Assembly (NCBI GenBank): GCA_003674045.1 | Contig: PENC01000002.1 | Span: 186,001-250,000 of the forward strand | DNA: 64,000 nt | DNA from: Streptomyces griseocarneus | GTDB lineage: Bacteria > Actinomycetota > Actinomycetes > Streptomycetales > Streptomycetaceae | Reading direction: 5' to 3' | In this document: positions 17,911 to 31,241 of the stretch, in pieces | How positions within the stretch are numbered: the stretch's first letter is position 1 | Layout of the letters: every line of letters starts with the position of its first letter | Translations under genes and position numbers: made by a program | Notes under the pieces: generated by a model | Told to the model about the DNA's origin: nothing | The model's database searches: none | Seen by the model: the letters and a program-made list of their open reading frames with translations, nothing else

Positions 17911-18975
17911 CGGGGCGCCGCCCCACCACTGCCTCAGCACTCGTTCTGCCGGTTTGCCGTGGGGGGTGTAGGCGAGGCGCTTGGCGGTCTCGCCGGCGTC
18001 GGGCCAGTCGTCCCACATCCACCAGCAGACGCCTGCCCACCACGGCTTGCCGTCGAAGGCGGCGAGCAGCGCCTCGTAGGCGGCGGCCTGTTCGTCGTCG
18101 CCGGTGGTCTTGCTGACCGTCCAGGAGTACGGGGCGGTGGTGGTGCCGCGCTGGCTGACGTAGCCCGCCTCGGTGAAGAGGATCTGGCGGTGCTGCCGCG
18201 CGGAGAAGGCCGCGAGTTCGTCGATGATCGGCTTCCATGCCTGGCGCAGGCCCGCCGCGTCGGTGGTGGCCTTCTGCGCCAGGGGCCAGTAGGCGTCGAC
18301 GCCGACGAGGTCGAGGTCACCCCAGAAGGCGACCTTCCGGTACTCGTCGTAGTTGGCGGCGTAGGTGAGCGGACCCCGGTAGACCTTGCGGACCGCGGCG
18401 ATCGCCTTGCTCCAGCGGGCGCCGTCCTGGGAGATACCGGCCAGTTCGGTGCCGACGGAGAGCTGTTCCGTCTTCGTCTGTGCGGCGAGCCGCGCGTAGC
18501 GGGTCAGGACGCCCGTGTAGGCGCCGAACCACGCGTCCGGGTCGGCGGGCCTGATGTGCGCGCGGTCCTCGCCGTTCACCAGGTCCACATGGGGTTTGAT
18601 CATGACCTTGAGGCCGGTGGAGTGGGCGAGGTCCACGATGTGGCGAAGGCTGTCGTCGCTCGCCGTCTCCCCGGTGGTGTGCATGGCCGGGTCGGTGTCG
18701 CCGTTCTGGTACCAGGTGGGGGTGAAGGTCACCCAGCGGGCCCCGGTGGCGGCGATCTGGCGGAGGTACGTCCCGGCCTCGGGACTGGCGTAGTCGTCGG
18801 TGTTCCACGAAGGAAGCGCGAAACCGCGCATTCCGTTCACCTTCCTGTCCTCGGGCCGGTGGCTCCCCGGGGCGCTCGGCGCGGAGCCGTCCGGGGAGCC
18901 GCCGGACGAGCAGCCCGCGAGGAAGAGGGCGGCCGCGGCGGCCAGCGCGCAGGCCGCCCTCTTCATCGCGTTCAC
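17908..18975 (-). CDS. Lipoprotein glycoside hydrolase (clan GH-A, GH113-like)
   Basis: A 355-residue lipoprotein: signal peptide with lipobox LAGC, the acylated Cys at residue 22, then a linker and a TIM-barrel domain. SVGTELAGIS and ILFTEAGYVS carry the two glutamates expected after barrel strands 4 and 7 of clan A enzymes. GVDAYWPLA and WAGVCWWMWDDW are also typical of GH113-like glycosidases. It should act outside the membrane on a beta-linked polysaccharide; the substrate is not determined. The GTG start at 18973-18975 overlaps the TGA of the upstream DUF2334 gene (GTGA), so the two are translationally coupled. The ATG nine bases downstream (MKRAAC) is an alternative. The gene belongs to the proposed polysaccharide locus. 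Confidence 0.85.
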   Translation of the reverse strand: MNAMKRAACALAAAAALFLAGCSSGGSPDGSAPSAPGSHRPEDRKVNGMRGFALPSWNTDDYASPEAGTYLRQIAATGARWVTFTPTWYQNGDTDPAMHTTGETASDDSLRHIVDLAHSTGLKVMIKPHVDLVNGEDRAHIRPADPDAWFGAYTGVLTRYARLAAQTKTEQLSVGTELAGISQDGARWSKAIAAVRKVYRGPLTYAANYDEYRKVAFWGDLDLVGVDAYWPLAQKATTDAAGLRQAWKPIIDELAAFSARQHRQILFTEAGYVSQRGTTTAPYSWTVSKTTGDDEQAAAYEALLAAFDGKPWWAGVCWWMWDDWPDAGETAKRLAYTPHGKPAERVLRQWWGGAP

Positions 18976-20981
18976 TGTGCGAGGTCCGTCGGGCCGACGA
19001 AGGTGTAACCGAGGGCACGGATGCCGTCGATCGTCTGCTGGAGCGGCGCCACGGGGTAGTACGGGTGGTAGAAGAAGCTCGCCACGCCGTCGCGCACGGC
19101 CAGGTTGGCCTTGGCGGACGCGATCAGGTCGGCGGGGAGCCGGGCCGGGTGGTTGTTGTACGGCTGCGGCTCGTAGTTGCCGATGTCTTCTGGCAGCACG
19201 GTCGTACCGTAGACGTCCTTCACCGCGTACGGGAAGAACTGGCCGATGTAGCGGCTGGAGTCCACCGTTCCGCCACTGAGCGTTCCCGCGAAGTACAGCG
19301 AACGCTCCAGCCGTGCCGTGTAGTTCAGGCCGAGGACGCGGTAGTCGGCGGCCGACGCGGCGTAGTGCGGGGTGGTCCACAGCGTGGGTTTCGGCAGCCC
19401 GGCGGCCGTGAAGGCGGCGAGGGCCGAGGTGACCCTGGTCTGGGCCCAGACCGTGTTGTCCTCCGGGGGCGGGCCGTCGAGGACGACGTTGTTCGCCGCG
19501 TCGATGTGCGCCTTGAAGAACTCGAAGTCGTCGCCGGTGGCGCCCGTGTAGGGGTTGTTCACGTTGCTGTACTGATGGGTGTAGCCGTGGTTCATCAGGA
19601 CGGCGCCGTGGGCGAGCATGTACTTCAGCGCGCTGACGACCTGCGGGGCCTGCGCGAGGGTGGTGGTCTGCGGGGTGCCGTTGTTGTAGACGCCGTTCGG
19701 GTCCGTGTAGACGGGGATGACGTTGATCCCGTACGGGATGTTCTGCGAGGCCAGGTAGTCGGCCATGCTGCGCAGTTGCGCCGGGTCGGAGGCGGGGCTG
19801 ATGTCCTCCAGACGGACGAAGGCCCGGTGCCGTTCGGCGGTCTGCGGGGCGAGGGAGTCGAAGAGCAGGTCCTCGAAGGCGACGACGCGGTCGGACTCGG
19901 AGACGTAGGCGAAGGGGATCTCCCCCACATAGGTGAGGTTGTTGGAGCGGATGGCCCAGGGGGTGGTGGCGCCGGTCGTGCCGTCCTTGGCCTGCGCGAG
20001 CTGGTTCACCGGGGGGAAGCCGGGGCCGGAGACGAGGGCGGGGTGCAGGACGCCGCCGTCCTGGCCGGCCGGGATCGTCCGGGTGAGCTGCTGGCCCTTG
20101 TAGGTGACCTGGTTGATGTTCCCGACGCTGCCGTTGGACGCGAAGTAGGAGTTGGTGGGGTCCCAGCCGTAGTGCTGCTCGAACTGGGTGACGCCCACGG
20201 CGTTGGCCATGTTCCAGATGTTGTCGCCGACCCAGGTGACGGGGTGGGAGGTGGTCAGCGCGTCCTGGTAGAAGGCGGCGGGCACGGCGTCGGGGACGGA
20301 GCCCCCGTAGTAGGTCGAGCCGAGGTAGAAGGTGGCGGTGTACTGCTCGGTCATGCCCGCGGTGTAGGCGGAGACGGGCTTGGTGGTGACGGTGCCGAAG
20401 TGGCCCGCGAGGTTGGCGGCGGCCATCGCGTAGAGCTCACCCAGCTGGCCGTACGGGCCGGTGGTGTCGTAGAGGACGAGCGCGGAGGCCCCGGAGGGGG
20501 TGGCCGGCGGGTTCAGGGCCTTCGGCGGGGTGGCGGCCTGTACGGTCCTCGCCGATGCCGTCTTCACCGATGCCGTCTGCGCGGTCTTCGCCGTGTTCGC
20601 GGGAGCGGTCTTCAGCGAGGCCGTCCGCACGGTCTTCGCGTTCGTCGCCGAGGCGGTCTTCGCGGTGGCGGCCTTCGCCGGGGGGTTCCCCTGGGTGTTC
20701 TGGGTCTTCGCCTGGGGCACCGCCGGGTGGACGACGAGCGTGTGCGCCTTGCGCTGTTTTTCGAGGGCGAGCCGGGCCTTGGCCCAGCCCGCGAGGTCCT
20801 GCGCGGTCTTCGGGGACAGTGCGACCGAATGGACTCCGCCGTTGCCGACGTGGGCGGGTATCGGGGTTTTCGCGGCTTCGGCGGCCGGCATGAGCTCGAT
20901 GCCGCCCACCACCAGAGCCGCGGCGGCCAGGACGGCGGAGGAGACCCGGAATATACCGAGCCTCCTTCTCTTTTTTTGCAT
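18972..20981 (-). CDS. Secreted DUF2334 polysaccharide deacetylase-like protein
   Basis: A 669-residue exported protein. The N-terminus MQKKRRRLGIFRVSSAVLAA is a signal or anchor segment ending near AEAAKTP. Residues about 95-150 form a low-complexity linker of repeated KTA/KTAS units. The C-terminal half is a DUF2334 domain, distantly related to CE4 polysaccharide deacetylases: VRLEDISPASDP supplies the acidic residue, MNHGYTHQY the His motif, and FFYHPYYP a later conserved His. The family is found beside exopolysaccharide synthases. It is the first gene of the leftward arm of the proposed polysaccharide locus, overlapping the glycosidase gene by four bases and facing the synthase arm across the 325-base promoter region. 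Deacetylase activity is inferred, not certain. Confidence 0.85.
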   Translation of the reverse strand: MQKKRRRLGIFRVSSAVLAAAALVVGGIELMPAAEAAKTPIPAHVGNGGVHSVALSPKTAQDLAGWAKARLALEKQRKAHTLVVHPAVPQAKTQNTQGNPPAKAATAKTASATNAKTVRTASLKTAPANTAKTAQTASVKTASARTVQAATPPKALNPPATPSGASALVLYDTTGPYGQLGELYAMAAANLAGHFGTVTTKPVSAYTAGMTEQYTATFYLGSTYYGGSVPDAVPAAFYQDALTTSHPVTWVGDNIWNMANAVGVTQFEQHYGWDPTNSYFASNGSVGNINQVTYKGQQLTRTIPAGQDGGVLHPALVSGPGFPPVNQLAQAKDGTTGATTPWAIRSNNLTYVGEIPFAYVSESDRVVAFEDLLFDSLAPQTAERHRAFVRLEDISPASDPAQLRSMADYLASQNIPYGINVIPVYTDPNGVYNNGTPQTTTLAQAPQVVSALKYMLAHGAVLMNHGYTHQYSNVNNPYTGATGDDFEFFKAHIDAANNVVLDGPPPEDNTVWAQTRVTSALAAFTAAGLPKPTLWTTPHYAASAADYRVLGLNYTARLERSLYFAGTLSGGTVDSSRYIGQFFPYAVKDVYGTTVLPEDIGNYEPQPYNNHPARLPADLIASAKANLAVRDGVASFFYHPYYPVAPLQQTIDGIRALGYTFVGPTDLAQ

Positions 20982-21306
20982 GCTGTTTCCCCCTGGGAAA
21001 TGCTTTCTTTGTCGTCAGCCCCGCACCGATGACCGGGGCCCGACAGTTGGCCGATTCTTCTGGGGTGCAACAACCTGTGTCAATAGACAGAATCGGTCCC
21101 CAATGGGCACTTCCGTACAGCACATTTGGCCCGGACCAATGACCACTTGCGTCACAGTCGGCCGCCGACCAGCCCTAACAAACAATAGGTCCATCGAATT
21201 TGGGATTCCGATCAAACAAGTCCCACCAAGTCCGATGGTATTCATAGACTCGTCTGGTACCTTCCCCACGCAACGCCTCATTACGAGGCGAAATCGGGGG
21301 GAACTC
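20982..21306. promoter_or_regulatory. Divergent promoter region of the polysaccharide locus
   Basis: 325 bases without a gene and visibly richer in A and T than its surroundings, separating two divergent arms. Two symmetrical sites stand out. CCGATTCT (21051-21058) and AGAATCGG (21089-21096) are 30 bases apart. CGCCTC-ATTAC-GAGGCG (21274-21290) is a compact hairpin just before the ribosome site GGGGGGAA of the 66-residue membrane protein gene. The short frames that cross this region show no coding character. Confidence 0.55.
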
Positions 21307-21507
21307 ATGTACGGAAAACCAGTTCTGGGCACCGTCCTGCCCACGGCCGGACTGATGGCAGCCCCACAGGTAATCCCGGGGCTGCCCTATGCCGAGGGAC
21401 TCCAGGAAGCCGCAGGCGCGGGGTTTCTGCTCTACGTGGCCACCGCGATAGCCATGCTTTCGCTCAAGCTCTGGTTTCACCTGCGGAACTCCGGTGAACC
21501 CTCTTGA
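21307..21507 (+). CDS. Small membrane protein of the polysaccharide locus
   Basis: A 66-residue protein with one clear transmembrane helix (GFLLYVATAIAMLSLKLWF) and possibly a shorter hydrophobic stretch near the N-terminus (VLGTVLPTAGLMAA). I know no named family. ATG 21307 follows GGGGGGAACTC. Its TGA stop overlaps the TTG start of the GT2 gene (TTGA), so translation of the two is coupled. By position it may be an accessory subunit of the synthase complex, as small membrane subunits are common beside GT2 exopolysaccharide synthases; that role is inference. Confidence 0.75.
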   Translation: MYGKPVLGTVLPTAGLMAAPQVIPGLPYAEGLQEAAGAGFLLYVATAIAMLSLKLWFHLRNSGEPS

Positions 21508-22769
21508 TCACCGAAATTCTGCTCTGGTCGGCCATCGCCATCATCGTGATGGCCGGCTGCTACAACACCACTCTGTTCATCCTGTCGAGACGCCGGATGC
21601 GCCGCGGGCGCGGCCCACGGCGGCCGCGTCTGTACGTCTTCCTGCTCGCCTGCCTCAACGAGGAGCGCGTCCTCGGCGAGAGCCTGGCCCGGATCACCGC
21701 CCTGCCCGCGGGCAATTTCATGGCCCTGGTCATCGACGACGCCTCCGACGACGGCACCGCCGCCATCGCCCGCGCCGCGATCCAGCGCAACCCGCCCGGC
21801 AAGGTCCACCTCCTCCAGCGGCACCTGCCCAACGCGCGCAAGGGCAAGGGCGCCGCCCTCAACGCCGGCATCCGCCACCTGCGGGAAGGGGGCCTGCTCG
21901 CCGACTACGACCCGAGCGAGGTGATCGTCTGTGTCGTGGACGCCGACGGCCGCCTCGACCAGCACGTCGTCCAGGCCGTCGACCCGTACTTCGACGACCC
22001 GCGCACCGGCGGCACCCAGATCGGCGTGCGGATGTACAACCGCGACAAGAGCACGCTGGCCCGGCTCCAGGACATGGAGTTCGTCATCTACGGCGACATC
22101 TTCCAGAGCGCCCGGCGCTACATCGGCAGCGTCGGCATGGGCGGCAACGGCCAGTTCATGCGGCTGGCCGCGCTGGACTCGCTCCTCGGGCCCGACGGCG
22201 CGGGCCCCTGGAGCGACTCGCTCACCGAGGATCTCGACCTGGGCGTCCGGCTGATCGCGCGCGGCTGGGTCAACCAGCACTGCACCCACGCGGCCGTCTC
22301 CCAGCAGGCCGTGCTCGACGTCAAGCGCCTCGTGCGCCAGCGCTCCCGCTGGTTCCAGGGGCATCTGCAGTCGGCGGGGCTGGTGCCGCTGATCCTGCGC
22401 GAGGTGCCCACCCGGCCCGCGGTGGACCTGCTCTACCACCTCTCCAGCCCGGTGCTGATCCTGCTCACCTCGCTGCTCCCGCTGGCCTTCCTCGTCGCGG
22501 TGGGCGGCGCCGTCGTCGGCTCCGTCCAGGCGGGGTACCCGCTGATCTCACCGTCGTGGGTCGTCGGCCCGTACATCCTGTCCTTCACCGCCGCCTACCT
22601 CTACGCCTTCGTCTACACCCGCCGGGAGAAGAACCTCGGGCTGCTGCGGGCGATCCTGCTCTCGCATCTCTTCATCCTCTACGGCTACATCTGGTTCGCC
22701 GCGGGCTGGTGGGGCCTGTGGCGGATGCTCACCGGCAAGCAGACCTGGCTGAAGACCGCGCGCACCTGA
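21504..22769 (+). CDS. Processive family-2 glycosyltransferase (exopolysaccharide synthase)
   Basis: A 421-residue membrane glycosyltransferase. An N-terminal helix (ILLWSAIAIIVMAGCY) is followed by a cytoplasmic GT-A domain with DDASDDGT, DADG (the DxD), TEDLD and QRSRW. It ends with three to four C-terminal helices (LLPLAFLVAVGGAVVG, ILSFTAAYLYAFVY, ILYGYIWFAAGWWGLW). The D, D, TED, QxxRW set is diagnostic of processive synthases such as cellulose, hyaluronan and poly-GlcNAc synthases, which polymerise and export one glycan. The TTG start at 21504-21506 overlaps the upstream stop codon. With a UDP-GlcNAc 2-epimerase next door, UDP-GlcNAc or UDP-ManNAc is the likely donor. It lacks a PilZ domain, so any c-di-GMP control would need another protein. 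Confidence 0.92.
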   Translation: MITEILLWSAIAIIVMAGCYNTTLFILSRRRMRRGRGPRRPRLYVFLLACLNEERVLGESLARITALPAGNFMALVIDDASDDGTAAIARAAIQRNPPGKVHLLQRHLPNARKGKGAALNAGIRHLREGGLLADYDPSEVIVCVVDADGRLDQHVVQAVDPYFDDPRTGGTQIGVRMYNRDKSTLARLQDMEFVIYGDIFQSARRYIGSVGMGGNGQFMRLAALDSLLGPDGAGPWSDSLTEDLDLGVRLIARGWVNQHCTHAAVSQQAVLDVKRLVRQRSRWFQGHLQSAGLVPLILREVPTRPAVDLLYHLSSPVLILLTSLLPLAFLVAVGGAVVGSVQAGYPLISPSWVVGPYILSFTAAYLYAFVYTRREKNLGLLRAILLSHLFILYGYIWFAAGWWGLWRMLTGKQTWLKTART

Positions 22770-22904
22770 CGGCCGCGCACCTCACGGCCGCGCGGGCCCC
22801 ACGGCCGCGCGCTCCCGAAGACCGCGCACGCGCCCCACGGCCCGCGCGCACACCCGAACGTCGCTTCTCCTCCGCCCATCGGCACGCCCTTCGTAGGGAG
22901 AACC
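22770..22904 (+). repeat. Degenerate GC-rich tandem repeats before the epimerase gene
   Basis: A gap of 135 bases in which CGGCCGCGC recurs at about 22770, 22786 and 22802 with spacings of about 16 bases, followed by looser copies (GACCGCGCACGC, CACGGCCCGCGCG). The ribosome site GTAGGGAGAACC of the epimerase gene lies at the end. Confidence 0.6.
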
Positions 22905-24131
22905 ATGTCCGTGTCGCCTTCGCCCGCGTCCCCGTCGTCGTCCCCGGAGATCGTCACCGCGCCCGTGCGCGCCATGCTCGTCCTCGGCACCCGGCCCGAG
23001 GCCATCAAGCTGGCGCCCGTGGCCCGCGCGATGGCCCGCTCGCCGCTGTTCGAGCCCGTCGTCGTCACCACCGGCCAGCACCGCGAGATGCTCGACCAGA
23101 TGCTCGATCTGCTCCAGGTCCCCGTCCACACCCGGCTCGACGTGATGCGCGAGCGGCAGCAGCTCTCCACCCTGACGGCCCGGCTGGTCGACGGGCTGGG
23201 CGAGGTGGTCCGTGCCGAACGGCCCGACCTCGTCGTCGTCCAGGGCGACACCACCACCGCGCTGACCGGGGCGCTCGCCGCGTTCTACGAGCACCTGCCC
23301 ATCGCGCACGTCGAGGCGGGGCTGCGCACCGGTGTCCTCGACAACCCCTTCCCCGAGGAGCTCAACCGGCGCCTCATAGGCCGGATGGCCCGCTGGCACT
23401 TCGCCCCCACCCCCCGCGCCGCCGCCCATCTGACCGCCGAGGGCGTGCCGGAGGCAGAGGTGTTCACCACGGGCAACACCGTCATCGACAACCTCCTGTG
23501 GGTCCTGACGGAGGGCAGCGGGAGCAGCGCCTTCTCCAGCGGGCTGCGGCGTGTGCTGCTGACGCTGCACCGGCGGGAGAACCAGGGCGCGACGATGCGC
23601 GGGATGGGCAGGGCGATGCGGCGGCTGGCCGACCGGGGTGACGTGGAGCTGGTGATCCCGCTGCACAAGAGCCCGGCCGTGCGGGAGGCGCTGCTGCCCG
23701 AGCTGGCGGACCACCCGGCGATCCGGGTGGTGGAGCCGCTCGGCTATCTGGACTTCTCGGCGACGCTGGCGGCGTGCGACCTGGTGCTGACCGACTCGGG
23801 CGGTATCCAGGAGGAGGCGCCGACGCTGGGGAAGCCCGCGCTGGTGCTGCGGACGACGACCGAGCGGCCGGAGGCGGTGGAGGCCGGTGCGGCGCGGCTG
23901 GTCGGTACCGATCCGGACGTCATCCTGGAGGCCGCGACGGCGCTGCTGGACGATCCGGTGGCGTACGGGCGGATGGCGTCGGCGGGTAATCCGTTCGGGG
24001 ACGGCACGGCGACGGAACGTATCGTCGCGCAGCTGGCCGAGGACTTCGGTGCCGACGCGGGACCCGATCGGGGCGTCGTCCCGCTGGTCGCCTCCCGTCA
24101 CGAGGGTCCGGGGTCATACTCGACGGCATGA
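22905..24131 (+). CDS. wecB: UDP-N-acetylglucosamine 2-epimerase (non-hydrolysing)
   Basis: A 408-residue cytoplasmic enzyme interconverting UDP-GlcNAc and UDP-ManNAc. The GT-B-like fold and family motifs are present: LVLGTRPEAIKLAPV near residue 25, VVVQGDTTTAL, HVEAGLRTG, TGNTVIDNL, LTLHRRENQG and LTDSGGIQEEAP. Length is normal, with a short low-complexity N-terminus before the first strand. ATG 22905 follows GGGAGAACC. Its TGA overlaps the ATG of the next gene by four bases (ATGA). In this locus it would feed ManNAc units to the adjacent synthase; a housekeeping role in cell-wall glycan synthesis is the alternative. Confidence 0.95.
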   Translation: MSVSPSPASPSSSPEIVTAPVRAMLVLGTRPEAIKLAPVARAMARSPLFEPVVVTTGQHREMLDQMLDLLQVPVHTRLDVMRERQQLSTLTARLVDGLGEVVRAERPDLVVVQGDTTTALTGALAAFYEHLPIAHVEAGLRTGVLDNPFPEELNRRLIGRMARWHFAPTPRAAAHLTAEGVPEAEVFTTGNTVIDNLLWVLTEGSGSSAFSSGLRRVLLTLHRRENQGATMRGMGRAMRRLADRGDVELVIPLHKSPAVREALLPELADHPAIRVVEPLGYLDFSATLAACDLVLTDSGGIQEEAPTLGKPALVLRTTTERPEAVEAGAARLVGTDPDVILEAATALLDDPVAYGRMASAGNPFGDGTATERIVAQLAEDFGADAGPDRGVVPLVASRHEGPGSYSTA

Positions 24132-24799
24132 CGAGATCGCGCCGGCCGCTCGGCCTCGGGCTGCTCGCCGTCGTCGTGGCGGTGGGTGTCGCCGTGGCGG
24201 CGTACGTCCTCTGGGGGGCCGGTGGGGGCAACTCCGAGCGGCCATGGGCGGAGGGTTCCGTCCACGGCCCGTGGCGTTCGGTGTTCGACGGGCACGGGGA
24301 GAACATCGGCCGTCACGACGGTCTGGAGCTCTCCCCCGAGCCCGCCCGGAAGCCGGACGAGACGCACGCGGGGCTGATCGTGTCGACGGCGGTGTACGGG
24401 CCGGTGGACTTCCAGGCGCGGATGCGGACGGTCGAGCAGTTGCGCACGCCCGAGCCGAATCCATGGGAGGTGCCGTGGCTGGTGTGGGCGTACACCGATC
24501 CGGAGCACTTCTACTACATCACCTTGAAACCGAACGGCTGGGAGCTGGGCAAGCGCGATCCCGCGTACCCGGGCGGCCAGCGGTTCCTGGCGACGGGGCC
24601 CGGTGAGTTCCCGATCGGCCACTGGTCGCAGGTGCGGGTCGCGCAGCAGGGCGCGCGGATGGAGGTGAGCGTGGACGGGAAGGGCCTGGTGGCGTACGAG
24701 GACCGGGAGCGGCCGTACACGTCGGGGAGTGTGGGCGTGTACACGGAGGACGCGAAGGTGGAGTTCAGCAACCTGTCGGTGCACGCGCTGGGCGGGTGA
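24128..24799 (+). CDS. Membrane-anchored LamG/DUF1080-like beta-sandwich protein
   Basis: A 223-residue protein with an N-terminal membrane helix (LGLGLLAVVVAVGVAVAAYVL) that anchors an extracytoplasmic domain. The domain pattern (SVFDGHGENIGRHDGLELSP, then EHFYYITLKPNGWELGK, HWSQVRVAQQGARMEVSVDG and SGSVGVYTEDAKVEFSNL) is that of concanavalin-like LamG or 3-keto-disaccharide hydrolase (DUF1080) folds, which bind or cleave sugars. It is coupled to the epimerase gene by an ATGA overlap and closes the rightward arm of the polysaccharide locus. A glycan-binding or trimming role at the cell surface is inferred. It is convergent with gltD. Confidence 0.78.
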   Translation: MTRSRRPLGLGLLAVVVAVGVAVAAYVLWGAGGGNSERPWAEGSVHGPWRSVFDGHGENIGRHDGLELSPEPARKPDETHAGLIVSTAVYGPVDFQARMRTVEQLRTPEPNPWEVPWLVWAYTDPEHFYYITLKPNGWELGKRDPAYPGGQRFLATGPGEFPIGHWSQVRVAQQGARMEVSVDGKGLVAYEDRERPYTSGSVGVYTEDAKVEFSNLSVHALGG

Positions 24800-24911
24800 G
24801 GGCGGGTGAGGGTCCCCGGCCCGCCCGTGCCCGGCCGGTCCGGCGGACGGCCCTGTGGTCGGGGTGGGCCGTACTGCCGGTCGGCGGGAAGAGGCGGGCC
24901 GGGGAAGCGTG

Positions 24912-26364
24912 TCAGACCGTCAGGGCGCGGTCCGTGGGGCGGATGGGTGCCGGGAGGGTGCTGGCGCCGGTGAGGTAGTGGTCGACGCCGCGGGCTGCGG
25001 AGCGGCCTTCGGCGATGGCCCAGACGATCAGGGACTGGCCGCGCCCGGCGTCCCCGGCCACGAACACGCCGGGCACATTGGTGGCGAAGTCGGCGTCGCG
25101 GGCGATGTTGCCGCGCGCGTCGAGGTCGAGGCCGAACTGCTCGACGAGGCCGTTCTCGACGTCGGTGCCGGTGAACCCCATGGCGAGGGTGACGAGCTGG
25201 GCCGGGATGCGGCGCTCGGTGCCGGGCTTCTGTTCGAGCTTGCCGTCCGTGAACTCGACCTCGACGAGGTGGAGCCACTGGACGTTGCCGTCCGCGTCGC
25301 CCTCGAAGTGCGTGGTGGAGACGGAGTAGACCCGCTCGCCGCCCTCTTCATGGGCCGAGGTGACCTTGTAGAGCATGGGGAAGGTCGGCCAGGGCTGGCC
25401 CGCGTTCCGTTCCTCCCCCGGCCGCGGCATGATCTCCAGCTGGGTGACGGAGGCGGCGCCCTGGCGGTGGGCGGTGCCGACGCAGTCGGCGCCGGTGTCG
25501 CCGCCGCCGATGACGACGACGTGCTTGCCCTCGGCGGTGATCGGCGGGGCGACGTAGTCGCCTTCCTGCACCTTGTTGGAGACGGGCAGGTACTCCATGG
25601 CGTAGTGGACGCCCTTGAGCTCCCGGCCGGGCACGGGCAGGTCGCGGGAGGTGGTGGCGCCCGCGGCGATCACGACGGCGTCGTAGCGCCTGCGCAGTTC
25701 GGCGGCGCCGATGTCGCGGCCGATCTCCACCTCGGTGCGGAACTTGGTGCCTTCCGCGCGCATCTGCTCGATGCGGCGGTTGATGTGGCGCTTCTCCATC
25801 TTGAACTCGGGGATGCCGTAGCGGAGCAGGCCGCCGAGGCGGTCGGCGCGCTCGTAGACGGCGACGGTGTGGCCGGCCCGGGTGAGCTGCTGGGCGGCGG
25901 CCAGGCCCGCGGGGCCGGAGCCGATGACGGCGACGGTCCTGCCGGAGAGGCGCTCGGGCGGCTGGGGGGTGACGTCACCGGCCTCCCACGCCTTGTCGAT
26001 GACGGTGACCTCGACGTTCTTGATGGTGACGGGCGGCTGGTTGATGCCCAGCACGCACGCGGCCTCGCAGGGCGCGGGACAGAGCCGTCCGGTGAACTCG
26101 GGGAAGTTGTTGGTGGCGTGGAGCCGTTCGCTGGCGGCGCGCCAGTCGTCGCGGTAGGCGTAGTCGTTCCACTCGGGGATGAGGTTCCCCAGCGGGCAGC
26201 CGTTGTGGCAGAAGGGGATGCCGCAGTCCATGCAGCGCCCGGCCTGCTTGCCGATGACGGGGAGCAGGGAGCCGGGGACGTAGACCTCGTTCCAGTCCTT
26301 GACGCGCTCGGCGACGGGGCGGGTGCGCGCGGTCTCGCGGCCGGTGGTGAGGAAGCCCTTGGGG

Positions 26365-26372
<8 letters not shown>
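24912..26372 (-). CDS. gltD: Glutamate synthase [NADPH] small subunit
   Basis: A 486-residue FAD-containing subunit that passes electrons from NADPH through iron-sulfur centres to GltB, so that glutamine and 2-oxoglutarate give two glutamates. The N-terminal cysteine clusters are [17 protein letters not shown] and CPAPCEAAC. The FAD site is [17 protein letters not shown] and the NADPH site [18 protein letters not shown]-terminal [20 protein letters not shown] completes the fold. The ATG at 26370-26372 lies inside the end of gltB (8-base overlap), so the two subunits are made in a coupled fashion. Normal length; no anomalies. Confidence 0.97.
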
Positions 26373-30930
<4,558 letters not shown>

Positions 30931-31218
30931 CGGGCCTCCCGTCGTCGTCGTGGCAGTCATGGCGGGTGCATGTGCCGAGGGACGACATTGGCCCTCTGCG
31001 GAGAAAAGTTGATGCAGATTACATGATGACGAGCTTCTCGAAAAGCGGAAGCCACGGTCCAGCATGCGGACGTCGGAGACGAGGCCGGCAGCCGCGGAAG
31101 CCGTGGGATCGCCCGGCCCGGCCGTGCCGGACACAGCGCTGGGCGGGCGGCGTTGCCCGCTGCGCTTCCGGATTGTGCCCGATCGTCAAGGGCTTGAAAC
31201 GGCGCGGTAACGCGGACG

Positions 31219-31238
31219 TTATGCGGTAGCCCGCATAA
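31219..31238. promoter_or_regulatory. Perfect 20-bp inverted repeat upstream of gltB
   Basis: TTATGCGG (31219-31226), spacer TAGC, CCGCATAA (31231-31238). It lies just past the 3' end of the VIT gene and about 290 bases upstream of gltB, in a gap of 311 bases otherwise without genes. On the minus strand TTGACG at 31184-31189 could be a -35 element, but I find no convincing -10. It could be an operator or a weak terminator without a T-run. Confidence 0.4.
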
Positions 31239-31241
31239 GCA

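Noticed and set aside
21015..21344. Short frames on both strands in the 20982-21306 promoter region
   Set aside because: The region is AT-richer and lacks the third-position GC bias of real genes here; the frames have no ribosome site or domain.
24831..24853. GGCCGGTCCGGCGGACGGCC as a terminator between the LamG-like gene and gltD
   Set aside because: The stem is short and bulged and has no T-run; in this GC content such pairing is expected by chance.
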